From contig CBDEWC010000037.1 of NCBI GenBank assembly GCA_965243695.1, positions 62,001 through 126,000 of the forward strand: 64,000 bases of DNA, in the 5' to 3' direction. Under the pieces are notes generated by a model. It saw nothing but the letters and a program-made list of their open reading frames with translations, did not search any database and had not been told where the DNA came from. Positions 25,315 to 35,600 of the stretch are shown piece after piece; the first letter of the stretch is position 1; each line of letters starts with the position of its first letter. This DNA is from JAKVCB01 sp965243695. Lineage in GTDB: Bacteria > Planctomycetota > Planctomycetia > Pirellulales > Lacipirellulaceae. Position numbers and translations under genes: made by a program.

Positions 25315-27681
25315 ATGACGACCCTCCCGGAAAACTATTGCACAGAATTAGAAGATCCCCAGGCAGCTGACCTGGTTCCCGCAGCGTTGCGGTTTCTGCG
25401 GATCCTCTGGTATCGCAAGAACGTGATTGTTACCACGTTGTGCATTGCAGCCCTGGTTGGCACCGGCTACTTCGCGTTGGCAGCCCGGTATTACCGATCC
25501 ACCGCCAAGTTATTAATCGTGCAGCAGCGTGAAGACCAGTTGTCGACGGTTGGTGATCACGTTGCGAGCGATAACACCATGGCAACGCACCGTGAATTGG
25601 TGGTGAGTCCGGTCGTGTTAAAGAATGCGATTGAAAACCTTGCTCCTGAGCATCGGGTTGATTTTCAGCGTAAGCCGCCCAGTAAATGGGTGGCTACATT
25701 GGCTAATAACCTGATGGCCAAAGCAGTGCGTAGAACTAACTTCATTAAAGTTCAGTATCAATCTAAAAGTCCAGAAGTGGCTGCAGCAACTGTTCGGGCA
25801 ATTATTCAGTCGTACCTTCAGTTCGTCGAGAATACCCATAGGGGAACGGCTAGTGAAGTTGTTGACGTCCTCACGACCGAACGTACAAAACTCGAGATGT
25901 CTCTCAACGGCAAGCAGCATGAATTGCAGAAGTTTCGCCAAAAGGTAGGTCACATTGCCGTAAGTAGTGATGCCGGAGTTGTTGAGCCGATCGTCAAGAG
26001 GGCGATCTTTTTAAATGACAATCTCATGGAAGCCCAGCAAAAGCGCCTGGAACTTCAGGCATCACTAGCCTCGATTGAAGCAGCCCTCAAAAACGGTGAG
26101 GATGTGCAGCAATATTTGGCTTCGGTTGAGGAGGTTGTGGGACGACAGATGATGCTGGCGAGTCTTGGTTTGAGTAAGCAGGACCTTGACCTGCTAAGCC
26201 AGCGTGAGAAACAGCTCCTGGACGTTCAGACTGAGTTAAAGCGTCAGTCTCGTTTCCTCGGGCCCAACCATGAAGAGATCCTCAGCCTTCAAGAGGAAGC
26301 TGCGTCAATTGCAAGCTACCTTCAAGCCTATCGTTCGAATGTAGGGCACCGATTTGATGCTGTCGGCAACGCAGAACTTGGCCCGGTCGTTAAGCGGATG
26401 CTGAAACAATCAGTTGCCCACGCAGTTCATAAAGAGGAGCAAATCCTGGCGTCTTTTGCAGAAGCTCGTTCGGAGGCGGCTCGTCATAGTGGGGCCCTGG
26501 TTAAACTGCAAATGCTGGAACGCGAAGTCGCACGACTTGAAACGCAGCACGATATGCTGTTTGAGAAAATTGCTGCGGTCGATATCCGACAGGTGCAGGC
26601 CCCAATTCAAGCTACGGTGGTCGAGGAACCTTTGCCGAACCAAGCCCCAGTGACTCCTCGGTTACAAAGCATTGTACTGGCATCCCTGTTGGGTGGTCTG
26701 ATACTTGGGGGAGTCATTGTCTATGTTCAGGACGTCTTGGATGACCGTTTCTCATCTCCAGAGGAGATGGCCGCACAGTTGAGCGTGCCAGTGCTGGCGA
26801 TCGTTCGGCCTCTTGAACCGTTGGACGCCGAGGGTGTTCAGGCTATCCATGCAAACATCAATCCGCATTCGTTCGAGACAGAAGCCTTTCGTACGCTGCG
26901 GACAACGGTCAGCCTCAATGCGAGCGTTACTGAACGGTTACTCATTTCTAGCGCAGAGCCAGGAGATGGCAAGACGACTGTTTCTGCTAATTTAGCTGTG
27001 TCCTTTGCGCAGGCAGGTAAGAAAACTCTGATTATCGATGCCGACCTTCGCAAGCCTGGGTTAACCTCAATGATGGGTATGAAGGGACACGTAGGGGTTT
27101 CGGATATCCTGGTCGAGAGTGGTGATATTGCCGAGCAGGCCCGGAAAATTGTACGCGAGACTGGCGTTGAGCGGCTGGATGTCTTGCCTGCCGGTCTGCG
27201 GCATCCCAATCCGGTAGAGCTGCTTAGCGGCTCCAGTTTGGCGGAACTACTGGCCTGGGCCGATTCGCGCTACGACCAGGTTTTGGTCGATTGTCCGCCG
27301 GTGCTTGCCGTAAGTGATGCGCAAATTGTGGGTCGTCTGGTAGATGGTGCTATTTTGGTGATTCGTCCGGACAAGAATCATCGGCGTTTGGTGTTGCGAG
27401 CGTGCGAAAGCTTCAGCTCAACGGGAACGAGTGTTATCGGAGTTGTTGCCAACAGCATGTCAAGCGAATCGAGCGGTGCTTATGAATACAATTATGGCGA
27501 CGGATATGGGTATGGGTATGGGTATGGGTATGGTCAAATTCAGGAAGAACCTGACTCTTCAATGGCCAGTGGGCCACGGCTTGCTGAAAACACAGCCACT
27601 GATAGGAGCGAAGGAAATCTATCAAAAGACACATTGCCGACTGCCGAAAGTCATGATCGCGACCAAGGCAAAGCAGCATGA
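25315..27681 (+). CDS. wzc: Wzc-like polysaccharide co-polymerase / BY-kinase
   Basis: A 788-residue tyrosine autokinase starting at ATG 25315. An N-terminal Wzz domain has a first transmembrane segment near residues 35-55, long periplasmic coiled coils and a second transmembrane segment near 450-475. The cytoplasmic BY-kinase follows: Walker A SSAEPGDGKTTVSANLA with K553, Walker A' LIIDADLRKP and Walker B VLVDCPPVL. The C-terminal tail has eight tyrosines in YEYNY plus a GYGYGYGYGYG run, the autophosphorylation cluster that controls oligomerisation and chain length. The YG run is coded by an exact hexanucleotide repeat. Kinase and co-polymerase are on one chain, as in proteobacterial Wzc. 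Confidence 0.9.
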   Translation: MTTLPENYCTELEDPQAADLVPAALRFLRILWYRKNVIVTTLCIAALVGTGYFALAARYYRSTAKLLIVQQREDQLSTVGDHVASDNTMATHRELVVSPVVLKNAIENLAPEHRVDFQRKPPSKWVATLANNLMAKAVRRTNFIKVQYQSKSPEVAAATVRAIIQSYLQFVENTHRGTASEVVDVLTTERTKLEMSLNGKQHELQKFRQKVGHIAVSSDAGVVEPIVKRAIFLNDNLMEAQQKRLELQASLASIEAALKNGEDVQQYLASVEEVVGRQMMLASLGLSKQDLDLLSQREKQLLDVQTELKRQSRFLGPNHEEILSLQEEAASIASYLQAYRSNVGHRFDAVGNAELGPVVKRMLKQSVAHAVHKEEQILASFAEARSEAARHSGALVKLQMLEREVARLETQHDMLFEKIAAVDIRQVQAPIQATVVEEPLPNQAPVTPRLQSIVLASLLGGLILGGVIVYVQDVLDDRFSSPEEMAAQLSVPVLAIVRPLEPLDAEGVQAIHANINPHSFETEAFRTLRTTVSLNASVTERLLISSAEPGDGKTTVSANLAVSFAQAGKKTLIIDADLRKPGLTSMMGMKGHVGVSDILVESGDIAEQARKIVRETGVERLDVLPAGLRHPNPVELLSGSSLAELLAWADSRYDQVLVDCPPVLAVSDAQIVGRLVDGAILVIRPDKNHRRLVLRACESFSSTGTSVIGVVANSMSSESSGAYEYNYGDGYGYGYGYGYGQIQEEPDSSMASGPRLAENTATDRSEGNLSKDTLPTAESHDRDQGKAA
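27505..27534 (+). repeat. Hexanucleotide repeat encoding the Tyr-Gly tail of Wzc
   Basis: Five consecutive TATGGK units (27505-27534; four TATGGG, the last TATGGT) encode YG five times. Slippage by one unit would add or remove exactly one tyrosine without changing the frame. Confidence 0.95.
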
Positions 27682-27782
27682 CCTGCTGCGTCAGGAGGCC
27701 GAAGTCGATAGTCCTGGATCGAGTGCTTTTCTGAACGCATGGAATAAAGCGTTCTGAGAGTTCTTGGTCGTGTCGATGCATT

Positions 27783-30494
27783 ATGAACCACGCACCCTTA
27801 CACAAGTCGTTACGAAACCCGTCGCTTTTGGCAGCTTCGCCGACGCATGTCGCAAGAGTTCGCAGTGTGCTTTTGAGGATAGTGGACTTAGGTATTTGTG
27901 GACTGATTTTTGTGGTGCCGTTGTTTTTTGGAGGACGACACGGTTTGGGTCGTTTCGCCCTTGTCTTACTAGCCAGCGGCACGGCCTTGGCCTGGCTTGT
28001 TCTTCAAATGCTTGAAGGCCGAGGGCGGTGGCAACCGTCCCTGGCGTACGTTGTTATTTTGCTATCGATGGTGCTTGTTCTTGGGCAGCTTATTCCACTG
28101 CCAGGTGCATGGCTTGATTTTTTGGCGCCGCGTCACGCTGAATTATTGCCCGCATGGACGAGTGGTGCTGATTTTTCGGTTCACCTCGGGTCTTGGCAAA
28201 CAATATCACTGACCCCAAATCAAACACGTGTGTCGCTTGCCATTCTTTGGTCTTTAAGTCTCGTATTCATTGTTGTTGCCAATCGTGTTCGCTCATTAGA
28301 GGATATTGAAAGAATACTGCGTTGGATTGCAGTCGCGGCAATTGGGATGGCTTGCTTTGGTATTTTGCAATACTTGACGTCGAACGGTTGTTTTTTTTGG
28401 TTCTATGAATATCCCTACAGGAATACGCTTGATGCGGTGAACGGTTCGTTTACGAATCGTAATCACTTTAGCCACTTTGTCGTGCTTGGATTCAGTCCAC
28501 TTTTGGCCTGGATCTTTTGCAAAACTCAGCGGACACCTGTGGAGTCAGGAAAGCCACGCGAGAGGTGGTTTCATTACCTTGTCTTGCCGTTTCTCTGCCT
28601 GGGGAGCGTTGCCATTATTTGGGCGGTGCTGCAGTCGCTTTCTCGAGGCGGAGCCATCTCCCTATTGGTTGCCATGACGACGTTTGTCGTGGTGCTATGG
28701 TATCGCGGTGTGATTGGGTTCCGACATTTGGGGGGCATGGTCGGGCTGTTTGTCGTAATCGTTGTTGGCATCTTTCCGCTGTACCATTATGGCAGAGTCG
28801 TAGAGCGGCTTGGCGGTCTGACCTCTGGGTCGGTCGAAGAAATTGACGGTGGCCGTGGCCGGAGACGAGTGTGGAACGCGAATGGGGGCGCCATTCGTGC
28901 CGGTTGGGGGGTAGGTGCGGGGGCTGGTTCGCACCGTTATATTCACTCGATCTATTTGCACGACCCACTGCCTCGTGAATACTCCCACGCCGAAAACGGT
29001 TATTTGCAACTCGTCACCGAGAACGGGTTGCCTGGTCTCGTTCTCTTGGTCTCTGCAATTGGTTTAGTTGGTCGCTGGTGTCTGGGGGCTATGCGACGTG
29101 CAGCATCCGACCGAGCTGTACTTTGTGCCGCTGCAATCTCAGCTGGAATTGCCACCAGCCTGGTTCATTCTATGGTTGATTTCGTTTGGTACATACCTGC
29201 TTGTGCCACCATAACCGTGGTGCTGGCAGCGTGTGGTTTGCGGTTGTTTCAGTTGACAAGTAAGCAACCAACGTCGCAATCCGCTTCACGTTATCGATGG
29301 TTTGAGCTTTCGGCAGCAACGATCCTGGTGAGCGGTTGGATGTTGATGATTACAGCTGGCCCCGCACAGGCAGCGGTGCACTGGGATCGATACAAGCTTG
29401 CGCTGGTTAGCCGTTCTCAACTGGTTAATCGACAACTTGCAGCTGCGTCGAAGACTCAAAGCCGTGACCTGGAACGACAGCAAGAAGCGCTTACGGCAGA
29501 GATGATCTCAGAACTTACCCAAGTGGTGAAACGGGACCCCTCCTTTGGACGAGGCCATGTTAGGCTTGCCAGGCGATACCTGGAACAGTTTGAACTCCGA
29601 CAAAAGCATGCGGACAATGCAATGAGCGTCTCACAAATTCGAGATGCGGCAATTGCATCACAATTCAAGTCTCCGGCAGCGCTACGGGAGTGGTTGCAGC
29701 GGGCTTTTGGTCAGAATGCGAACTTGCTGTATCAAGCTCACGCCCACGCGTTATCATCCGCAAGAATTTGCCCTCTTGAGGGGAAGGCATACCTGACGTT
29801 GGCCGACCTGTGTTTTTTGAATGGCCTTGGGCGAAACGAAGTCGCAGGACTTCTTGGGCAATCAGAGCGTGTTTCCCCCTACGACGGAGATGTGCTGTTT
29901 GAAGTTGGTAAGCAGCTTTTAATGGCAGGCCAGACTGAGGAAGCGTTGGAAATGTGGGCTCGCTGTTACCGTTATCCAGGCCAACACCGAATAAAAGTTG
30001 TGGAACTTCTGGCGGGACGTTTGCCGGTAGAAATGTTTTTAGAGAACTTTAATCCAGACTGGCAAACTTTATCGCACGTTTGGCGACGTTATCAAGAATT
30101 GGGCCAGCCTGAAGACCTGCCACTCCTGGTGGAGCACGCAAAGGTAATGACGGAAGACGAGGCTGTCGAAGCGAACCCAAGTCGTGCGGCAAAAAACTTT
30201 GTTTCGCTATCGCACATGCAACGCCAACTTGATCAGCTTGACGACGCGCTGGCCAGTTTGCATACCGCTTATCGACTGACTCCGCATAATTATTCCGTCC
30301 GGTATTCACTGGGAAAGTTGCTACTGAAGTCCAGGCAATATCACGCTGCCAAGCCGCATCTCCGTTGGTGTTTAGCACGAAAACCGGAAGCGACAAGCCT
30401 GACAAAAGGCCTTCTCGAGATTGCCAGGCACGATGTGGGAAATTCCCCAAATCCAGTGGCTCAAGCTCAGGGCACCACTATTGGTAACCATTAA
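27783..30494 (+). CDS. O-antigen polymerase/ligase with C-terminal TPR region
   Basis: A 903-residue protein. The first ~550 residues hold about twelve hydrophobic segments and the Wzy_C/WaaL signatures NGSFTNRNHFSHFV (near 220), SRGGAISLLVAM and, after the large periplasmic loop, HAENGYLQLVTENGLPGL (near 400). The last ~330 residues are hydrophilic and helical with TPR-like motifs such as ACPLEGKAYLTLADL-type units and LDDALASLHTAYRLTPHNYSV. Wzy polymerises lipid-linked repeat units in the periplasm; the TPR part could contact Wzc or the outer-membrane exporter. It lies between wzc and the WbpM-like gene, with gaps of 101 and 43 nt. Confidence 0.85.
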   Translation: MNHAPLHKSLRNPSLLAASPTHVARVRSVLLRIVDLGICGLIFVVPLFFGGRHGLGRFALVLLASGTALAWLVLQMLEGRGRWQPSLAYVVILLSMVLVLGQLIPLPGAWLDFLAPRHAELLPAWTSGADFSVHLGSWQTISLTPNQTRVSLAILWSLSLVFIVVANRVRSLEDIERILRWIAVAAIGMACFGILQYLTSNGCFFWFYEYPYRNTLDAVNGSFTNRNHFSHFVVLGFSPLLAWIFCKTQRTPVESGKPRERWFHYLVLPFLCLGSVAIIWAVLQSLSRGGAISLLVAMTTFVVVLWYRGVIGFRHLGGMVGLFVVIVVGIFPLYHYGRVVERLGGLTSGSVEEIDGGRGRRRVWNANGGAIRAGWGVGAGAGSHRYIHSIYLHDPLPREYSHAENGYLQLVTENGLPGLVLLVSAIGLVGRWCLGAMRRAASDRAVLCAAAISAGIATSLVHSMVDFVWYIPACATITVVLAACGLRLFQLTSKQPTSQSASRYRWFELSAATILVSGWMLMITAGPAQAAVHWDRYKLALVSRSQLVNRQLAAASKTQSRDLERQQEALTAEMISELTQVVKRDPSFGRGHVRLARRYLEQFELRQKHADNAMSVSQIRDAAIASQFKSPAALREWLQRAFGQNANLLYQAHAHALSSARICPLEGKAYLTLADLCFLNGLGRNEVAGLLGQSERVSPYDGDVLFEVGKQLLMAGQTEEALEMWARCYRYPGQHRIKVVELLAGRLPVEMFLENFNPDWQTLSHVWRRYQELGQPEDLPLLVEHAKVMTEDEAVEANPSRAAKNFVSLSHMQRQLDQLDDALASLHTAYRLTPHNYSVRYSLGKLLLKSRQYHAAKPHLRWCLARKPEATSLTKGLLEIARHDVGNSPNPVAQAQGTTIGNH

Positions 30495-30537
30495 ACAGAA
30501 AACGTGGTTGCGAACACTTAACTCCTTGAAAAGTTCT

Positions 30538-32409
30538 ATGCGTACCCTTCAACTCAATCGTCGTGGAATGCAAAGAGTTGCTGCTACTTTGTTGCTTTTC
30601 ATTCCCCTGTTTACCGCGACCTATGTCGTTAGCTATTTGCTCCGTTTTGCCGGCGATCCCACATCTGTCTATCTTTCCCGGCTCCTGGCAACCCTGCCCT
30701 GGATTCTCGCCGTAAAGCTCAGCGCGATTGCCTGGTTCAAGTTGCATCAAAGTTGGCGCAGGTACGTCACATTCCACGACATGCTTGTGGTTGTGCAGGC
30801 GTTGAGTTGCGCGTCGATCGCAATCATCGTTGTCGATACCTTCCTGCTTTCAGGCCTGACAATTCCCAGGAGTATTGTCCTGCTCGACTGGGGATGCACC
30901 CTGGTGACCGTGGGTGCAGTTTGGGGGCTACCTAGGCTGTTGCGGGATGGGGGCTGGCAGATATTTGCTCAACCGGTTGGCACGCGGGCACTGATCGTGG
31001 GTGCCAACGACAGTGGCGAAGGACTCTTAAGGGCCATTCGGCGGACCGCGCGTCTAGGTTATCAGCCCGTTGGTTTTGTGGATGACCGACCTGAACTTCA
31101 AGGCTGCAGGATCAGTGGCATACCTGTTGTGGGGCGGGCGATCGAAGTCGCAGAGCTGGCTCGAAAGTACCGTGCACAAGAAGTCCTGATCACCGCCGGA
31201 GAACTTACAGGAAAAGAAGTTCGCAAGCTGGTTGATACGGCGAGCCAGGAGAGTTTTCGAGTCAAAGTGCTTCCGAGTGTTGAGCAGTTGTTGCGAGAAG
31301 ACGTTGCCATCCAACCGAGGTCGGTGAGCATTGAAGACCTCCTTCAGCGACCGTCGATTGATCTGGATTTGACCGGCATTCGCCAGTGGATTTCAGGTAA
31401 AACAGTGCTCGTAACCGGGAGCGCCGGCAGTATTGGTTCGGAGATCTCTCGGCAGCTTTTGAAATTGTCACCCGCAAAAATAGTTTTGGTAGACCGGTCC
31501 GAAACGGGGCAGTTCTTTATGGAACGTGAATTGCTTCGGCTAAGTGAAAATACAGAAATTGAAACCTGCCTGGCCGATATTACCGACCGCAGCCGTGTCG
31601 ACGCGGTATTTTGCCAACATCATGTCGATATCGTTTTTCATGCTGCGGCGTACAAGCATGTACCGCTGATGGAAGAACATCCGGGTGAAGCGGTCAAGAA
31701 TATCACCCTGGCTACGCGGCATCTGGTTGATCTGGCAAACGAGCATGACGTCACCGCTTTCGTCATGATTTCAACAGACAAAGCGGTGAACCCGACAAGT
31801 ATCATGGGATCGTGTAAGCAACTAGCCGAGCAATATATCCAGGCGAGGGCAGCCACCTCAAATTGTCGCCTGGTCACGGTACGCTTTGGCAATGTCCTCG
31901 ACTCAGCCGGTAGTGTGATTCCGATCTTTCGTGAACAAATTGCCCGTGGTGGTCCGGTGACGGTCACCCATCCGGACATGATTCGTTACTTTATGCTTAT
32001 CCCTGAAGCTGCCCAACTTGTGATTCAAGCAGGTGCCATGGGGCAGGGGGGGGAGATTTTTGTCCTCGACATGGGGGAGCCAGTGAAGATTCAGGACCTG
32101 GCACGCGACATGATACGACTGTCGGGCTTGCGCGTTGGACATGATATCGAGGTCGAATTCACCGGCTTGCGACCGGGAGAAAAACTTTACGAAGAGCTGT
32201 ACGGGGAAGGTGAGCAGCACCATCAAACAGCCCACGCAAAAATTTTGGTGGCACAGGGCAAGCAGCCCGACCTGTTTCAAGTCAATCAAGACCTGCGACA
32301 ACTCGAAAAAATTGTCGATCTATCGCCTGAATTTATCCGCAATGCGGTGCGGAAAGTGACTTGCGGGGCTCCGGCTGCTGAGCCAATGCCGAAACGGCTC
32401 GCGGCCTGA
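30538..32409 (+). CDS. UDP-GlcNAc 4,6-dehydratase, WbpM/PglF (CapD) family
   Basis: The 623-residue protein starts at ATG 30538. It has four N-terminal transmembrane helices (residues 10-130), a first Rossmann domain with ALIVGANDSGEGLL, and the catalytic SDR domain with KTVLVTGSAGSIGSEISRQLL. The active site reads STDKAVNPTSIMGSCKQLAE, where Met replaces the usual SDR Tyr (MxxxK), diagnostic of the membrane-anchored 4,6-dehydratases. PglF/WbpM makes UDP-4-keto-6-deoxy-GlcNAc, the substrate of the PglE-like aminotransferase in block B. A frame extends upstream to 30421, but that part overlaps the wzy gene. Last gene of block C. Confidence 0.9.
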   Translation: MRTLQLNRRGMQRVAATLLLFIPLFTATYVVSYLLRFAGDPTSVYLSRLLATLPWILAVKLSAIAWFKLHQSWRRYVTFHDMLVVVQALSCASIAIIVVDTFLLSGLTIPRSIVLLDWGCTLVTVGAVWGLPRLLRDGGWQIFAQPVGTRALIVGANDSGEGLLRAIRRTARLGYQPVGFVDDRPELQGCRISGIPVVGRAIEVAELARKYRAQEVLITAGELTGKEVRKLVDTASQESFRVKVLPSVEQLLREDVAIQPRSVSIEDLLQRPSIDLDLTGIRQWISGKTVLVTGSAGSIGSEISRQLLKLSPAKIVLVDRSETGQFFMERELLRLSENTEIETCLADITDRSRVDAVFCQHHVDIVFHAAAYKHVPLMEEHPGEAVKNITLATRHLVDLANEHDVTAFVMISTDKAVNPTSIMGSCKQLAEQYIQARAATSNCRLVTVRFGNVLDSAGSVIPIFREQIARGGPVTVTHPDMIRYFMLIPEAAQLVIQAGAMGQGGEIFVLDMGEPVKIQDLARDMIRLSGLRVGHDIEVEFTGLRPGEKLYEELYGEGEQHHQTAHAKILVAQGKQPDLFQVNQDLRQLEKIVDLSPEFIRNAVRKVTCGAPAAEPMPKRLAA

Positions 32410-32681
32410 TATTCCATTCTGCTAAATGGCACAGTTTCGACTTCGCCTTGCGCAGAAGCTCTTTACTTCCGCCTGATTTGTAGCACACTAAGCCAGTGGC
32501 GAACCTGGTTGTCCGCAACCAGCATTGCCGTCGTAGTACCCTTTGCGTAAGAATAAAGGGATACGTAGTATGGAATATTTCACTTCTTCCGCCCGGTAAG
32601 AGGTGTATCCTTTTAAGCAACCCAGCGTTGAGCTTCTTGCATCCTGTGTGCTCTAAAGCGGCCAAATTGTTTGACAGCCCT

Positions 32682-35600
32682 ATGACAACACCATCAGCCA
32701 TGAGCTGTGATCAAGCCTCGAAGCTGGAATCGCTGCTGAGCGAGAGGATCCTGATTCTTGATGGGGCGATGGGAACGCAAGTCCAGGAACTGGGGTTGGG
32801 CGAAGAGGAGATGCGCGGAGACCTCTTTGCCAATCACCACAAGGATCTCCGCAACTTTACCGATGTTCTTTGCCTGACGCACCCCAATGAGGTTGTTGAA
32901 ATCCACCGTCGTTATCTGGAGGCGGGCGCTGACATCATCGAAACGAATACTTTTGGCTCCAGCCCGATCGGGATGGAGGAGTTTGACCTGCCCCCTGAAT
33001 TGATGCGCGAAATCAACTTTTCCGCCGTTAAATGTGCGCAGCAAGCGGTGGAGGACTTTGCCTCGCGTCACCCGGGGCATTGTAAGTTTGTGGCCGGGTC
33101 TATTGGTCCGACAACCAAGCAAACGGCCATCTCGACTGACGTCGAGGACGCCAGCTATCGCGGGGCGACTTTTGCTCAAATGGAGCAATCCTATTTTGAC
33201 CAGGTAAAAGCTTTGGTTGAGGCAGGCGTTGATATCTTAATCGCTGAAACGGTGATCGATACCCTGAATCTCAAAGCCTGTCTTTTTGCGATCCAACGCT
33301 ATTTCGATGAGCAGTCGCTCCGTGTGCCAGTTATGGTCTCAGCCACCTTTGATAAGGGGGGGGCCACATTCATATCAGGTCAGGAAGTGGAGGCCTTTTG
33401 GACTGCCATTTCGCACTTTCCCATACTCAGTGTGGGCATTAATTGTGCCCTCGGCCCTGATTTGATGCGCCCACACTTGGAGCGGCTTCAGCAGGTTGCG
33501 ACATCATTTGTGAGTTGCCATCCGAATGCCGGGCTACCAAATGAAATGGGCCATTATGACCTGACTCCCACTGGCATGACGGAGATTGTTGGTGAATTTG
33601 CCGAGCGAGGATGGGTCAACATCCTGGGAGGGTGTTGTGGAACCACGCCAGCACACATTCAAGCAATTGCCGAAAAGGTGGGTAAACTGGCGCCGCATCA
33701 ACGAACGACCGTTGACCGGCAGCTGCGGTTGAGCGGAACGCGCCCGCTAAATTTGCGACCAGATAGCAATTTTTTGATGATAGGAGAGCGGACGAATATC
33801 ACCGGGTCGAGAAAATTCGCTCGCCTGATCACAGAAGAAAAACATGATGAAGCGGTGGAGGTTGCGCGCGGGCAAGTCGAAGGGGGTGCCAATGTCATCG
33901 ATATCAACATGGACGAAGGACTCTTGGATAGCGAAGCCGAAATGACCCGGTTTTTGCGGCTCATCGCGGGAGAAAATGACATCGCCGCAGTTCCGGTTAT
34001 GATTGATAGTAGCAAGTGGTCGGTTATTGAAGCGGGTCTCGAAAGTCTTCAGGGGAAGGGCATCGTTAATTCCATCAGTCTGAAAGACGGCGAGGAAGAA
34101 TTTCTTCAGCGGGCCCGACTTTGCCATCGGTATGGGGCAGCGGTCGTTGTGATGGCTTTTGATGAAACAGGACAGGCCACTGGAGTCGATGACCGCGTTG
34201 CAATTTGTCGGCGGGCTTTCGAGTTGCTCACCGAGCAGGTAGGGTTCCCGCCGGAAGACATTATCTTTGATCCTAATATTCTCACCGTAGCAACGGGGCT
34301 GGAGGAACACAACGACTACGCGATCAACTTTGTCGAAGCGTCTGGCCAGATCAAGAAAGTTTGTCCCGGTGCTCACATCTCTGGTGGCGTCTCAAATATT
34401 TCATTCTCGTTCCGTGGTAACGAAGTTGTTCGACAAGCCATGCACTCAGCGTTTCTCTATCGGGCTATAAAAGCTGGTATGGATATGGGAATTGTGAATG
34501 CAGGTCAATTGGTCGTTTACGACGAGATCGAACCACAACTGCGTGAAAGGGTCGAAGATGTACTTTGGAATCGTCGCCCCGACTCTACCGACCGTCTGGT
34601 CGAATATGCCGAACGTGTTAAAGGTCAGGGGAAGACGACGGCCAGCACGAACCATGCCTGGCGGGACGGCACGGTTGAAGATCGGCTTGAACACGCGCTA
34701 CTAAAAGGTGTCGTCAAGCACATCGAAGAAGATGCTGAAGAAGCTCGCCAAAAGTATCAGACCTGCCTCGAAATTATCGAGGGTCCCTTGATGCGAGGTA
34801 TGAATACGGTGGGTGATTTGTTCGGAGAGGGGAAAATGTTTCTTCCGCAAGTCGTTAAATCGGCTCGCGTCATGAAAAAGGCGGTCGCCTATCTCACGCC
34901 GTTTTTGGAGGCAGAGAAGCACCTTGCGGGCGTGGCCCACAGAAGTCGTGGAAAACTCGTCCTCGCTACGGTTAGGGGGGATGTTCACGATATCGGTAAG
35001 AACATCGTAGGAGTTGTGCTGGGCTGCAATAACTTTGAAGTTGTTGACCTTGGTGTGATGGTTGCTGCCGAAACGATCCTTGAAGCAGCCCGCAATCATG
35101 AGGCTGACATCATAGGCCTTTCGGGTTTGATTACACCCAGTCTTGATGAAATGGTACACGTTGCCAGTGAATTAGAGCGAACTGGATCCGGCTTGCCACT
35201 CTTGATTGGTGGTGCCACCACTAGTGCCAAACACACAGCCTTGAAAATTGCGCCTCGCTATACAGCGAGCGTTACTCACGTGCTTGACGCCTCACGCTCA
35301 GTTGGGGTTGTGGAGCAACTAGTTAATCCGGATTCGCGACCACGCTTTGAATCAGCAAATAGCAAGCTTCAGGAACAACTCGTTGCCTCATACCGGGATC
35401 GTCGCGCGGCAAATCTGGTCCCGTATCAAGAGGCCTTAAAGCGACGATTTGCCACAAACTGGGATGCCGTGGATATACCGACCCCTGAATTCCTTGGCAC
35501 GCGTGTTCTGGAAGACTTGCCTCTTGAGGAACTTCTCAGTTGCATTGACTGGTCGCCGTTCTTCCTTACTTGGGAACTACGCGGCAAATACCCAAAAATC

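Noticed and set aside
27434..27982. Minus-strand protein with THTHTHTH run
   Set aside because: The run is the antisense reading of the Tyr-Gly hexanucleotide repeat of wzc.
32410..32681. Cobalamin or SAM-type riboswitch upstream of metH
   Set aside because: I could not find the conserved core elements of a B12 box, SAM-I or SAH riboswitch; only a short 6-bp hairpin is visible.
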